Counted from the first letter of the stretch, positions 46,180 through 57,720 are shown. The stretch: DNA of 64,000 bases from Istiophorus platypterus (GCA_016859345.1 CM029124.1:22786480-22850479), one strand, 5' to 3'. A program made the numbers and translations. The notes: generated by a model not told the origin, from the letters alone.

Positions 46180-47000
46180 CAGAAGAGAGGAGGAGAGGAA
46201 GCGAGGAGAGGAGGAGGAGGAGGAGGAGGAGGAGGAGGAGGAGTATGCACTATGCAAAGCAGGGCCTCGGTAGCCAAAGCCGTCGGGCTGAGATGAGGTG
46301 TCAGCGTCGCACGGGCGCACTGATGTATGAATGCGGCGGAATCAAACGCGTCACTCGACAGACAGGAGGGGGTTGGAAAGGTGAAGCCAGCGCCGGGAGA
46401 GAGCAGCTGTACGCCGGCGTCGAGGTGCCGGCGTCCCGCCCTCCCTCCTCCATCACTCTCCCTTCCTTGCCTTTTTTTTGTTGTATTACACTTATTTATT
46501 TATTTATTTGCCCGCGTTTCTCCGTCTCCGGCTCTCGGCGGCGCGCAGGAGGCCACAGCCCTAACAAGGTGCGGCGGTCGCAGACGGAGCGACGGGAATA
46601 AAGAGACGGAGAGAGACAACAGATACCCCGAATATTAGCATACACCCTGAGGAATACCAACCAAATTGATAGCGAATGAATCGGAGCCCTCCCTCCCTCC
46701 ATCCTCACCCATCCCCTCTTTCCTTCCTCCCACACCTCTCCCAAGGTGTCACAGTGTCTCATTCATTAATATGTGTAAATCCTTGTTTTCGTCAACACCG
46801 CGGATGGCGGGCGACACCGCCGGGCGAGCCCGGGTGGGCCGGTGTCGCCGCCCGACTCCCCGGCTCCGGGGCTCGTCCCTCGGAGTGATGAGTGAGAAGG
46901 AGCCGGGGGAAGAGAAGGAGAAAGAAGAGAGGGAAGGAGGAGGAGGAGGAGGAGGAGGAGGAGGGGGCAGAGGTGGGAAGAGACAGAGAGAGACATAGTC
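46180..47000 (+). promoter_or_regulatory. CpG island: probable promoter and first exon/5' leader
   Basis: This is the only strongly CpG-rich stretch of the window, clearest at 46265-46440, 46500-46600 and 46790-46900. It opens with a (GGA)n run (46208-46243) and closes with a second (46936-46966). In AT-rich fish DNA this composition marks a housekeeping or developmental promoter. Orientation is uncertain. On the + strand ATG codons at 46771, 46804 and 46888 share one frame that runs to a stop at 46998, giving an Arg/Gly/Glu-rich peptide I do not recognise; it may be leader sequence. GGAAAG|GTGAAG at 46379 is a possible splice donor. Minus-strand transcription is equally possible. Confidence 0.65.
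46810..46849 (+). other. Nested GC-rich hairpin in the CpG island
   Basis: GGCGACACCG (46810-46819) pairs perfectly with CGGTGTCGCC (46840-46849). Inside, CCGGG (46820-46824) pairs with CCCGG (46829-46833) around a CGAG tetraloop, leaving six unpaired bases. As RNA this would be a very stable stem. It lies just after the ATG at 46804, where it could hinder scanning or enhance initiation upstream of it if this strand is transcribed. Confidence 0.7.
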
Positions 47001-47057
47001 TTTTAGCTCGGATGGTGACTCCGTTCTGTTCGAGTTGAGACGTGGCAGGGCCACATA

Positions 47058-47117
47058 TTTATATATATATGTATATATATATATACACATATATCTATAT
47101 ACACACGCACACACACA
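47058..47117. repeat. TA/CA mixed microsatellite
   Basis: A TATATA run merges into CACATATATC and CACACACA words directly after the CpG island. Confidence 0.9.
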
Positions 47118-47241
47118 AACCCAGTTGCGGAAAAGACGTGTAAAATTAACCTAATTTCCAACCGTTATGCGGTTTGGCATCTGTTTTTTGGTCTAAACAT
47201 AAGTGGACCTTGAGGTTTTCTTCTACAACAAAAGACAGAAA

Positions 47242-47274
<33 letters not shown>
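47242..47274. repeat. (ATT)11 microsatellite
   Basis: A perfect trinucleotide run. Confidence 0.97.
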
Positions 47275-49165
47275 GGGAAAAATACCTTTTCTTAGGAAGG
47301 ATGCCAGAATTTTAGGAATACCATGTTTAAGGTTCCGAGTTTCCACACAACTTCCACGCACCTTTGATTTTCTTTTCTTTCTTTCTTTTTTAATTTTCTT
47401 AATTTTCATTATATTTTCTTTAAACTACATTTACCCCAAATAATTCTAAATTCTGTTTCAAAGTTTCCAAATTTTCATGCATTACTAGCATGAATTCTGG
47501 ACCTTTACAGCACTTGTTTTAGGGTACGTTTACTTGATAGACAGGTGTATCAGCCTATCACAGTCAGCTGGTTATCACCAGCTGATCTCACCTCAGCTAC
47601 ATCCAGACCCTATTTCATTTGACCTGATTCAGATATTTCGGTTCAAACGTAGCAGCAGGGTGTAAAGCCATACTCCAGACTTGAACACAGGACACCGAAA
47701 GCCTGTCAGTGCTGTTAAAGGCATCGTGTCCATGTTTTCTAATGTCTATGCTTGTGCCACTGCTAACATGCTGTCATCATGGTCATTTGCTTCCTCCATG
47801 CTTTAAGCATATCGAACCTCAGGAAATTCTCAGTTAGTATTACGTGCTTGATAAGATAGTACAATGTTTATTGATTCTTTGTTCATATAATTTTTATTTA
47901 GAAAAAGTTCTATATCTAACACTTTGATTTCATTTGATTTCATTTCCCTAAGGTAAGTAATTGAATGGGGACTAAACTTGACACAGAGTCCCAGTCATTT
48001 ATTGTTTTTTTGTTTTTTGACCTACAAGAATTCAAAGTATTATCTATCAAGTCTGACCATCTGCAATTATCTGCATCTGCAACACAATACCATGTACTGA
48101 GATAACATTACCCCACAAAGCCTGATTCCTTCCATACAGAATGTTGAATAACTGTAATTTCTATCACATCCTCACTGTTAAAGATATAAAATGTAATGTA
48201 AACATGACACAAAGTCACACATATTTTTCCCTGAACTACATGTAATAATGCTTTAACAAGCAAAATAAGTTGTTTTGTCCCTAAGTGCACTCATGGAGGT
48301 ATTTAAGATGAGTCATCCCTTTTAAGAGCACATAAGTGGAAACAGTCACAGCCACATTTGAAACCACTTAGTTGAAACAATAGTAAAAGAATGCAATTTG
48401 CACTGTTGGAATTAAGTTGTCTGACTTAATGTGGTGTACTTACTTCTTTTTCTTAATTTTCCATACTAGAGGAGTTTGCTCAGCGAAGACCCTGACATAT
48501 ACTGGACATATTAAATTATAGGATCTAGAAGAAAAATCAATTAATGGCTTAGGCAATAAGCAATAAGCTGTAGCTGCTCTGACATGTCAGGATGGAAGTC
48601 TTGTGACACTAATACATGCTATGTTATTTGAATAAGGGCTGAAGGCTTACTCCATTGATTTTATTACAGAAACAGCAAATTGATTTAAATAATACTGTTA
48701 ATGGGAGAGTGGAAGGTTGCACAATGTACAGGATGTTCAGTGGAAGCACTGCAGGGTTTCTGTCCATAAAGGCTTAAAGTAGGAATGAATTTTCATGGCT
48801 ACAACTTCACTATAATTATTGCCAAGCTTAAACTCCCAAACAAAACTGAAAAAAAAGCCTTTACATTTTAAACCCGTGTGATAGTTCATGGTCAGTACAA
48901 CTTAGTAACTGATGGTGATGTCTTCCACAACCAGTTTATATGTACTTGTATCGAAAAAAGTTACAAAAGGAAGAAATCTATGTATCAAGAGTTTGCAGGG
49001 GCTCACATTAAACCTTTGTTGCATTGTAAACAGCTACTCCATTACCAAGGTTGCCCTGCTTTGAACTCTTTACTGAGTGTGTGCAATCCCCACAAGTCAT
49101 GAGGGATGTGTAGCTCCATGCTAGTATGTTAAGATTTCATTTAGATTTCATTCATGTTTTAAAAT
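47275..49165. other. AT-rich unique DNA
   Basis: No gene is recognised. If the island promoter fires on the + strand, this would be first-intron sequence. Confidence 0.4.
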
Positions 49166-49169
49166 ATCT

Positions 49170-49520
49170 CGCACAGGGGCTGCATGGGAATATATATTCC
49201 ATGAATGGGAAATGTCTGGGTGCGTATGTGTGTTTGTGTGCATCCCACACTGCAAGACCATTCGTTGGTGAACAAGGCCGTGCCATTTTCAATTTCCAGA
49301 GGTGTCAGCTGGACCTGAGCAAGGCTGGAAGCTGATACATCAGCCGAGCTGTCGGCCCTATTGTGTGTCTTCACTTCATACACAGATATCCTGAAATATA
49401 TGGTGGTAAATTCAGAGCCATTGTCAAGGTCTAACACTGCCAGGTAGCAATGGCCGATTCTCTGATTATATTCATAAACAACAGGTTAACTTATTTTGCT
49501 CGGCATGGTGGACATAGATA
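49170..49520. promoter_or_regulatory. Candidate conserved noncoding element
   Basis: Repeat-free block from the GGAATATATATTCCATGAAT palindrome-like word (GGAATATATATTCC at 49188-49201 is a perfect 14-base palindrome) through CATTTTCAATTTCCAGAGG and CATCAGCCGAGCTGTCGGCC to GGCCGATTCTCTGATTATA. Balanced composition, no credible frame. Confidence 0.42.
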
Positions 49521-50460
49521 CATTCGGGATGGTATTCTAAGCACTTTTCATTGATGCTCAAATAGATAAGTAGGATTGAAATTGAATAGGTGCCATATTT
49601 GGCAGGCAAGATGCATTGTGTGTCTGTTTGATAGGCTATAGCTGCTCCCCTCGCTCCCATGTGCTCCTTTGTCCAGCTACTGTATAACAACATCTACATG
49701 AAGCATGACTCACACACACTCAATGCACATGCATTGCATGTAAACACAATGAACTCCCTGTTAGAGCAAAATGCAAGCGAACACACAAAACATGCACTAG
49801 TATAGACTACTAAATACACATATACAGGTACACAGGCACTCTTCTTTCCCTTTCTCATCCTTTCCTACACAGAAACATACATACATACACATATGCACAC
49901 ACAGACATGCAGTTGCAAACACAGACCCATGCAATTCTCTTGTTTCCTCAGTCTCTTTGTGTGCCCTCATGTTTTCAATGCACCTTTTACTCTAGTACAG
50001 TCAAACACACAAATGTGCACATGCACAAACACACTCATGGAAGATAACTAATGTCCCCTTTTGCATAGTCCTGCTGTTACACACAATGGGATTTAGTGTT
50101 TGCAGAGTGCGTTGCAGTGTTAGAGAGTAGCTCAGAGGTAACGGTATAATAAAAGAGAACAAAAAACAAATGCATGATATGGTTGTGACAATGTGACTGA
50201 CAAAAGATTGTGATTATCAGGGAGATACTGTAGAGTGGCTTTCAAAAATGATTCTGAGTTATTTCACTGACTTTGTGTTCTTTACAATTTTCATTACTTC
50301 CTGTTTTTCCTGACCTTACATACAGCATTTCTTTCCTTTCAAAAACATCAAGCAGGTAATAGATAGTGACTGTCATTGTGACCCTATGTGGAACTGTCGT
50401 AAAGCAGGTGTCATTTTAATAACATATGCTAGCAGGCATGCTAAGAGACATGGCAGTCCT
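49521..50460. other. Unique DNA with ACACA-rich words
   Basis: Scattered ACACA/ATACA words at 49700-50030 indicate decayed microsatellite sequence. No gene is seen. Confidence 0.45.
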
Positions 50461-50660
50461 AAAGCGGCTGAGATGAGATGTGAGCCCTTGTGGCTAATGG
50501 CTAATGCTCCTTTATGAAGTGCTGGCATCTTCAGAAGATGCCCACCTTATGAAAGACACTTACGTGGGGCCCACACCAGCTTTATGATGTGTGATTTAGA
50601 GGACTGAGCCACAGACCTCACTAGGTGTTAGCAGCCTGGATATCTGTTTATTATATTTGG
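50455..50660. promoter_or_regulatory. Candidate conserved noncoding element
   Basis: Repeat-free block around GTGGCTAATGGCTAATGCTC (a doubled GGCTAATG word), GCATCTTCAGAAGATGC (a perfect inverted repeat with a one-base centre, at about 50525-50541) and TTACGTGGGGCCC. Confidence 0.33.
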
Positions 50661-51910
50661 AAATATAAGCTCCATTCTGATTTGATGTGATTCTCCAAAT
50701 TCTCCACAAACCCCCGCTGGTGAGCTTTGGTGGACAATGGGAAATATACTCAACCGGGGCGATATTCAGTGATGGATCATTTTTAGCAAAACATTACTGT
50801 AGATATTACCAGGTCAGTATAGTTTCCATTTTTCCCCATTACTTCATATTGCCTAAAATTATTCCAGTCACTTTTTTTTTCCAGAGAGATATGGCAAATT
50901 TAAAGAAATTAGTGGCATGTGATTCCTATTGGCCTTCAGAAACCTATATTCAAGTATCTGTACATAAAGCTGGTGTTGGCCAAGCCTTCCAAACTACATC
51001 TTTGCTTGCATGTAATGTATGTGTATGATTTTATTCTATTAAATGAAGCAAAAATGCATTTATGTCTTTTATATCAGAGCCAATCTCCCAAGGCAAAAAA
51101 ACTGCAAACTCTGTAAAGGACACATCACATACCGATACCCAAACTAAACCTGTTGCCAGCGCAACCAAAGAGTTAGAAATTGAGACCCAGTTTTTGCATT
51201 CAGAAGTGGCAACATTCAAACTATATCAGCCACCATGGAGTGTTGCATGTGCTACTGACCCACACGTTAAAGGCACATAGGTAAAAAAAACAGAACAAAA
51301 AAAACCCTCAGTGACCCTAACATAGTCTTTAACTTCGAAAATGGCAGTTTGAAGAGAATCCGATCACCTTTTCACACAATATCAAACATTAACGAAATAT
51401 TGATCTAATTGATATTGATACAATTCTAGCATCGTATTAGGTCTTGTAAATCTAAATATGTGTTCTCTGAAAGATATGAAATTCAAGCATTGATCTGTTT
51501 TTACTGACACACGTGCAAAGGAGTTGTCTCGAGCAGCCACAGGAGAATACAAGCCAGATTTCTAAAGGACTGTGGAAAACAAGGGATGCCAGAAGTCCCA
51601 CTGAGCGCTGTACTAGATTTGTGTCTTATTGGAAAAATTGGAGATTGTTTATGCCTGTTTGTGTGTTTGTGCACCTGCAAGGGCATTATGTGTAATCTGA
51701 TGTCTCTTATGGCGGTACAGCAGTTTTGTTTGTGGTGTTGTTTTTTCTACATTCTTAATTTTTGACTTGATGGCCAAACGTTCAAAAAGTAAGACCCAAA
51801 ACAAAAAAACAACAAAAAAAAGAAGCAAAAAAAGCAGCAGAGCCAGTTCCAGAAACAACATATTTGGGCATAGAGCATTTCTTTGATCAATCACTTTTAC
51901 TTTTGAGATA
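50661..51910. other. No recognisable feature
   Basis: AT-rich unique sequence. Frames at 50687-51280 are short and overlapping, without domain signals. Confidence 0.4.
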
Positions 51911-51915
51911 CACAC

Positions 51916-51953
51916 ATAATAATAATAATAACAATAATAATAATAATAATAAT
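51916..51953. repeat. (AAT)n microsatellite
   Basis: About 12 units with one AAC interruption. Confidence 0.95.
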
Positions 51954-52014
51954 CGTGTCCTACATGAGGGATAAATACCTTCTTAAAATGCAGTCATGTA
52001 ACATTCCTTCTATA

Positions 52015-52300
52015 GTAGCCTTCCCTGGCAGTGCGTTGCGTGCCCTTCTAATTCACCAGGCCACAGCTTAAGGGCCCAGTTACAGTGGGAAAGGATTTTA
52101 TGAGTTTACTGGATGCTGTTTTTACGAGCAACTGAGGAGAAATAATGGGGTCGAGTGTCTCTCTCCTTCGTCCTTCCCTCACTCCATCCCTCTCTCCCTC
52201 TCCCCAGGCCTCTCCTATTACCTGCCGGCTAGAGGACTCAGGAGTATCGCTTAATAAAAGTTAATCATGAGAAACTTGTTCATTAATTACAGTTCGGGCC
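52015..52300. promoter_or_regulatory. Candidate conserved noncoding element
   Basis: Two repeat-free parts, 52015-52160 and 52210-52300, flank a CT-rich spacer. The second has ATCGCTTAATAAAAGTTAAT then CATTAATTACAGTTCGGGCC. A (TGCC)n run follows at 52301-52322. Confidence 0.4.
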
Positions 52301-52503
52301 GGCTGCCTGCCTGCCTGCCTGGTTGCCTTACCATTTCTTCCTCATGCTAGGATATGTCTTGTTTCAGTCTGGATTTAAACTGTTTTGTTTTTTTTTTTTT
52401 TTTCCCTGTTTATGCTTTTTCTGTGGATCCTTGTCATTCCCATTAAGAAAATATTGTTTAGAAGCATCATTCAAGTAAGTATTTCTTTGTTTTTTTAAGT
52501 CAA

Positions 52504-52549
52504 CACACACACACCCACACACACAGACACACACAGACACACAAACAAA
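52504..52549. repeat. Interrupted CA microsatellite
   Basis: CA units with CCCACAC and CAGACAC variants, ending four bases before the inverted-repeat element copy at 52553. Confidence 0.95.
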
Positions 52550-52552
52550 CGT

Positions 52553-52690
52553 GTACATTTGTGAGGACAGTCATTGATATAATGTATTCCCTAACCCCTT
52601 ACCCTAACCTTAACCATCCCGACTGACTTACAAATGCCAACTCTTACCCTGAACCTAACCTAAACCTCATTGTAACCTGAACCCTAAAAC
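52553..52690. mobile_element. Inverted-repeat element, truncated copy 2
   Basis: The segment from GTACATTTGTGAGGAC (52553) through CATTGATATAATGTATTCCC and CTAACCTAAACCTCATTGTA to GAACCCTAAAAC aligns with the reverse complement of the element at 15901-16150, starting from that copy's right end. Similarity stops near 52688, so the other end with its terminal repeat is missing. Its CCCTAACC words look telomere-like but belong to the element. Confidence 0.7.
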
Positions 52691-53155
52691 ACACATTAAT
52701 GATATAAAGGAAGCATTTGTAGGTACGTGAAGAGAGCAAAGAGGGCAGAGGGACATGATGGAACGCATGAAACAATCTCAAATGCCAGCAGCCCAAAGAA
52801 CATCCAGTTAAACTTTGAAGTACCAGATGTCCTTTCGGTCAAAATAAGTATTATTGTGGTCTGGAAGTTAACAAGAGGCTCGGCCATGATTTCGTTGAAT
52901 GTTCTAAAATTTTTGTTTTTTATTATATCTTGTTTTAAATTCGAAATTAATGTATAGCCCATGAGCAATTCTTGCCACATAACATACCAACACATGAATT
53001 TTTTTTTTTTTTTCAGAAAACAATAGCTCTATGGTGACTTAAAGGAAATCCATTTTATTAAATGTTGGATCTTATTTATGTGGTAGTGATCTGAGGACAT
53101 GGTGACATTGCTGCAACATGTCATGATAATCAGACAGGTTGGAAAAATCAGTTTA
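52691..53155. other. No recognisable feature
   Basis: AT-rich unique sequence with a T run at 53000-53014. No gene is seen. Confidence 0.4.
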
Positions 53156-53157
53156 AA

Positions 53158-53410
53158 AGGGGGCCTGTTATGCTTCTTTCCAGCTTTTATTGTGGGCAAC
53201 CGATAGAGTAGCTTTTTGTGATTCACAAGAATCATGCTTATTTATCTCAAACTGCCTGTTATGCAGCCCCTCATTTGAGCCTCTGACTGAAACAGACAAG
53301 ATTAGCTCAGGCCTAAGAGGCCTGCTTAGAAGCCCACTTTCTTCTAAATTGGCTGAATACCCAGAGACCTGCTGAGGGGCAGCACACCCAGTGCTTATGA
53401 GCACAGTCAA
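53158..53410. repeat. Probable dispersed repeat
   Basis: GGGCCTGTTATGCTTCTTTC opens a GC-richer segment with the phrases GCAGCCCCTCATTTGAGCCT, TTAGCTCAGGCCTAAGAGGC and GAGACCTGCTGAGGGGCAGC. These resemble a fish dispersed repeat I have seen in introns, but I cannot name the family. The 98-codon minus frame across it is probably incidental. Confidence 0.4.
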
Positions 53411-55250
53411 GCCCTCACTGGTACTGAGGTTCTGAAAGCAGACTGTCAAACAACAAAGTAACATTGATTGGAAATGTCACCTTCTCATATCCACCCGTAC
53501 CTGTTCAAGCATGAGAGTGGACAGCACGAATATCAGATTACAGTAGGACATCTCTGTATGGTAAATATTACACCCATTACCTGCTTACTGTGTGACAAAA
53601 CATGGATTTAGTCTTTCAATCTTAATCTGATTATAAATATTTTACTATATAGGCCCAGTTAATAGTTGTTTCTGTGGTAAATGTGCTAAAATGCCGCCTG
53701 AAGTGGAAAACATTGTCTGTCAGGAAATACAGAAGCTAATGTTGCTGAAAAATAGTATTCTCTTGTCGCCGTACAACTGTATAGTAAACCTGCACCATCC
53801 GTTATTTATATGCTGGAGTGCAGTATAATATCTATACTACTAGTCGAGTAGACTGTTTTGAGAGAGGGGCTGTGTTCGGAGTGGATGATGGTATAAAGAT
53901 TCGTGAAGAGCTGGCATCAGCTTGTCTTGGAAGTAGAAAGAACCATTGGAAACCTAGTGTTCAGAGCAGTCTGACACCTGAGCTTTGTCCCACAGGGCTC
54001 ACCAATGCCAAAAACCTGGTTTCCTACCCAATACTAGGGGCATTCCATATATTTACAAAATAATCTTTAACAGTTAATCTTGATTCAGCGTATTAGTCTA
54101 ATATAATCACCATCATCACTGACCGAATCAATAGCTTTTAGCAGTGGAGCTTCTCTCACTGGTGACTGAGAACAAAGTTGTCAACACAGCTTTGATTTAC
54201 AGTATGCTACTTTCTCATAAAAAGCTTATTAAATAACCTCAAAAACCACAGAAATGATCATAATCTGATAACTGTTGTAATTGTTGTTTTATAGGCTTCT
54301 TTGCTATTAACCTTAGTGCTTGTAGATGCTAGTTTGTTCTGAACGAAAACATAACAGCTCGAGCAAGCAACAGACTTAATTTTGAAATTAAGACAGTCAG
54401 ACTAAGTGCAGAACTTACACTTATTGTTCTACTTACTGAAATGTATTTGCATTAACTTACTGATGTACGTACCGGAGTGCATTTGAACGGTGATATGATC
54501 GATGCTTAACGCAAACAAATAATACCAGTGCCAGAGTCCCTGATATTAATACCAATACAGTAGTTTTATTTTCCAAAAGTGGCTAATGTATCTAATATAA
54601 TGTAAGGGGGAGCCAGGTCTCATGATTTATTAGGGGAATTCATTATCATTATTGGACTTCTATATCAACTGTCCAAACATTAAGCATTTCTTTTTATTGT
54701 TGTCTGTACTTAATCACATGAATATTAAAACAACAGAGATCCAAAATGGTATGTAAAAAATATTTAATGTATGGACTGTGTTTAATGCATGCTCTTAAAA
54801 CTTTGTATGTAATCATATGGGAAATGGTCAATGGAACCACCCCTAGTGTGCACACAGCTATACTAAATAGACCAGATCGAAAACTGATGCAGGAAGCTGG
54901 TCTGTAAACTGTGAGTGAAGTTTCCACAGGCAGCACATACTAATTTGATATTTTGCCTTTATTTTCTCTTCCAAATAAGTTTGTTTAAGATGGAAGTTTG
55001 TTTAATACCTGTCTGATAACACAGAATGATAATATAATGCTGAGAAAGATGAAAAAGAAGATGCAGACTGCAATAAACTGGAAATATACTTTAATTAGAA
55101 GTGAGGGGTCATTCTTCTTGTAGCATCACTTTATTATTTAGGCTGATAAGATGTTTTTTTTGTGAAAAGCTTTGTAAAGCCATGGTTTTGTCTCTTTCTG
55201 TTTCATACATATACGTGAGGACAGACACGAGTGAGTGTTATAATGTGTTT
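53411..55250. other. No recognisable feature
   Basis: AT-rich unique sequence. A 81-codon + frame at 53818-54063 has no recognised domain. Confidence 0.4.
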
Positions 55251-55255
55251 AACCA

Positions 55256-55545
55256 TGCATCTGGAGTTTCTTCAAGATGTGGTCCAGCTGGGTCCGGACT
55301 GGATTGTAGCTGGCTTGGACTCCATGTGGACTCTTCCCGACCGCAGAACAACACCGGCAGACGCGCTGAAGACTAACATAGCAGACAAATACATCTTCAG
55401 CCAAAACCAGCAGGGTTTGGACTCCTGCTTCCTCTGGAGAATGAGGAAAAATCAGCTCTCCCAGTTCTTCGCTGTGAGGTCAACAGGCTCACCCAGCCAT
55501 GTTATTACAAAGTACACACACGAGCACACACTCTGCAAAAATGAT
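55256..55545 (+). CDS. Coding-like segment of unknown nature
   Basis: A + frame open from 55231 to 55548 encodes about 105 residues of balanced composition, with stretches such as LEFLQDVVQLGPDWIVAGLD, ALKTNIADKYIFSQNQQGLD and CFLWRMRKNQLSQFFAVR. Amino-acid variety and local GC rise abruptly at about 55256 and fall after 55540, against AT-rich flanks. A polypyrimidine stretch precedes it, but no clean AG-GT exon borders stand out. It may be an exon, a processed fragment of a cellular gene or part of a retroelement. I do not recognise the protein. Confidence 0.35.
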
Positions 55546-56095
55546 TAGGCTTGACAAATGTTTTTATCTACAATCCTGCTACGCAAGGCTTATTTCAAGA
55601 CATATTCAATAAAATGACCTCGGTGTCCTGCCAGATATTTGCTCTGGTTCCAGAAGTTGCACTTGTTTCAATGGAAGAGTAAGTAGTTTCAAGAGGTTTG
55701 TACAGTGAAATTGTTTGTGAATAACCAGTCACATTGTCAGGCATTTTTATTGTTCTTCTTTTTCCCCTAAATTGCATCACTTTGAAATTAACCAATCCTT
55801 TGCTTATTGTGTTTGCTCATACATTTTCTTTAATTTATTTCTTTTTGTTCTCTTCATAGGCCACCAAACAACATCCAACATTAAGATTTAATCCAGCAGT
55901 GAAATATTGCTGCAATTTGTAGATGAGACCAAACAGAAAACTTTGCTCAGCAGTTTTTGCTATGCAACAGTGTTTAGTTGACACAGTGTTTCCCATAATT
56001 CTTCCAAACATCATTAAACTCTCCTCACTGGTTCCTTGAATCAAAACGATTATGTAACAATTGGGACAGGTAAAGAACAGTACCTCTGAGGTATG
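55546..56095. other. No recognisable feature
   Basis: AT-rich unique sequence with no gene. Confidence 0.4.
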
Positions 56096-56097
56096 TT

Positions 56098-56290
56098 TAT
56101 ATAGGCTCAGTTGTCAGTTTATTAAGGGGCACCTAGCCAAGGCAAATGTTTTCTACAGCACTCGTACAATAAATGCTCCTTTTACGATTGGTGTCAGTGG
56201 TCAGTGTTTGTTAAGGCTGTATTTAAAAGGTGTTGATTCAACTCTATGATCATTTTGGAGGCTGCACTTTGGGGGGCTATTAAAATGCCC
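56098..56290. mobile_element. Fish dispersed repeat fragment
   Basis: TGTCAGTTTATTAAGGGGCA followed by CCTAGCCAA, then GTCAGTGTTTGTTAAGGCTG, a GTTGATTCAACTCTATGA word and TTTTGGAGGCTGCACTTTGG, follow in the order of a very common fish repeat that begins TTTATTAGGTACACCTAG. It is noncoding here; I believe it is a short non-autonomous element but cannot assign its superfamily. Confidence 0.6.
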
Positions 56291-57485
56291 CAAGGATGTC
56301 CCCATCCTGTTTAAGTCTGTCACAATTTTACTGAGTATATCTCCGTATTACATGTTTTGTCTTGAGTTAAGTGACTAAATTACAACAGAATATAACCAAG
56401 GCAATGCTGAGCGCATAGGAGGCACATTTCAAAAGTTCATATGTCCTTTTTTGTAGGTTTACTGACTTTTAAATGTTGATCAACCTTCAAATCTTGTTCC
56501 ATGTAATTGCACAGAGGCATACATTCATTTGTTAACTAAATATAACTAAATCACTGTATAGTTTATATAAGGCTACTGTTGAGAGATCTAATTTATAAAA
56601 CCAAATGCGATATTAGTTGTAAAAACATATTTTGCAGTGCAAAGTGCGTGACAGCACTGCTTTATTATGTACTGTGAGTGTTCCTGTTGGGTCAATCCTG
56701 TGCAAAAATATGCTAAGCCTTACTGAATTAGAGCTAGTGTGTGTATAAAGATGTGTTGCATTTCGCTGGAAGAGTCAATTCATTAATGTAGTACAGTTGT
56801 CATTTTGTGTTATTAGAAGCAAAGCACTTAATATATGTATGCAAATGAGGCCAAGATCACACCTTGCCAGAGTATGAGATGGTGCAATTGTGTATAACAT
56901 ACGGTATGTGTCTGTTTACCTCCAATACTGTGTTCTGGTCGGTCCACTGTCTTCCAAAGTGTGAACTGGAGATATATGAGCTGGTTTAGGTGGAATGTAT
57001 TGTGTCTGCCAGAGATCGTTTACACAAAAATTTCTAAAACTATCCTTGAAATTAAATACAAGGTTTTTTTTTTTTCATAATCCACTACCACCTTTATTTT
57101 GTGCATCTGCATTTCCCTAAATAAACACATGTATATGATCCAAGCTCTCAGGGTGACACAACAGGCAGACAAGGTAGGAAGCTGGTAGGACATTGTGAGG
57201 GGGGATCTAAAAAGCTAATTTTCCCTGTGGCCTTCTCACACCTCTGCCCTTCATATACAGCCATTTCCATAAAGTGCTTCCCCTGGGGAACCAACAATAA
57301 TAAACAGTTATTAGTAAATGCATTATGCCAGCACGTCCCTTTTGCCCTCTTGCCTCTCCTCAATACTCAACCTACAAACATTCCGAGCACCTCCACAGCA
57401 CCCAACTGGACCTGACACAGGGGGATGCATTTGTATATGAGTGTGTACGTGTCTTTGTGTTTCTGACCCATCTTACCACAGAGTA
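56291..57485. other. No recognisable feature
   Basis: AT-rich unique sequence with no gene. Confidence 0.4.
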
Positions 57486-57489
57486 CTGA

Positions 57490-57720
57490 ATTTGTAAGGG
57501 AATTGGGCTAATGTTTATAATAGCATCGGCCATTACAGCAAAAAGCTTTGGACGTTGTACACCTGCCAAACTCATAACTGTTGTGATTTCATCTGATTGC
57601 CTGGTGCTTTTCAGTGCGAAATCCCCTCACTTTGCCTTTTTTATTTATCCAGTTATTTTGCAGTTTCCATTAAAGTGGCTTAAATTACTATGAATTAAAA
57701 TTCAGATAATATTTTCCAGG
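57490..57720. promoter_or_regulatory. Candidate conserved noncoding element
   Basis: Repeat-free block with GGGAATTGGGCTAATGTTTA, then ATCGGCCATTACAGC, CAGTTTCCATTAAAGTGGCT and an AATTACTATGAATTAAAATT stretch dense in TAAT-type cores. Confidence 0.4.

Noticed and set aside
46749..47114. 121-codon minus frame with Pro and Leu runs across the CpG island
   Set aside because: The runs are the complement of the GGA repeat, and no start context or family match is evident. A minus-strand gene is not excluded but is not supported by this frame.
52590..52690. Telomere-like CCCTAA words
   Set aside because: They are irregular and align with the inverted-repeat element at 15901-16150, so they belong to that family and are not interstitial telomere repeat.
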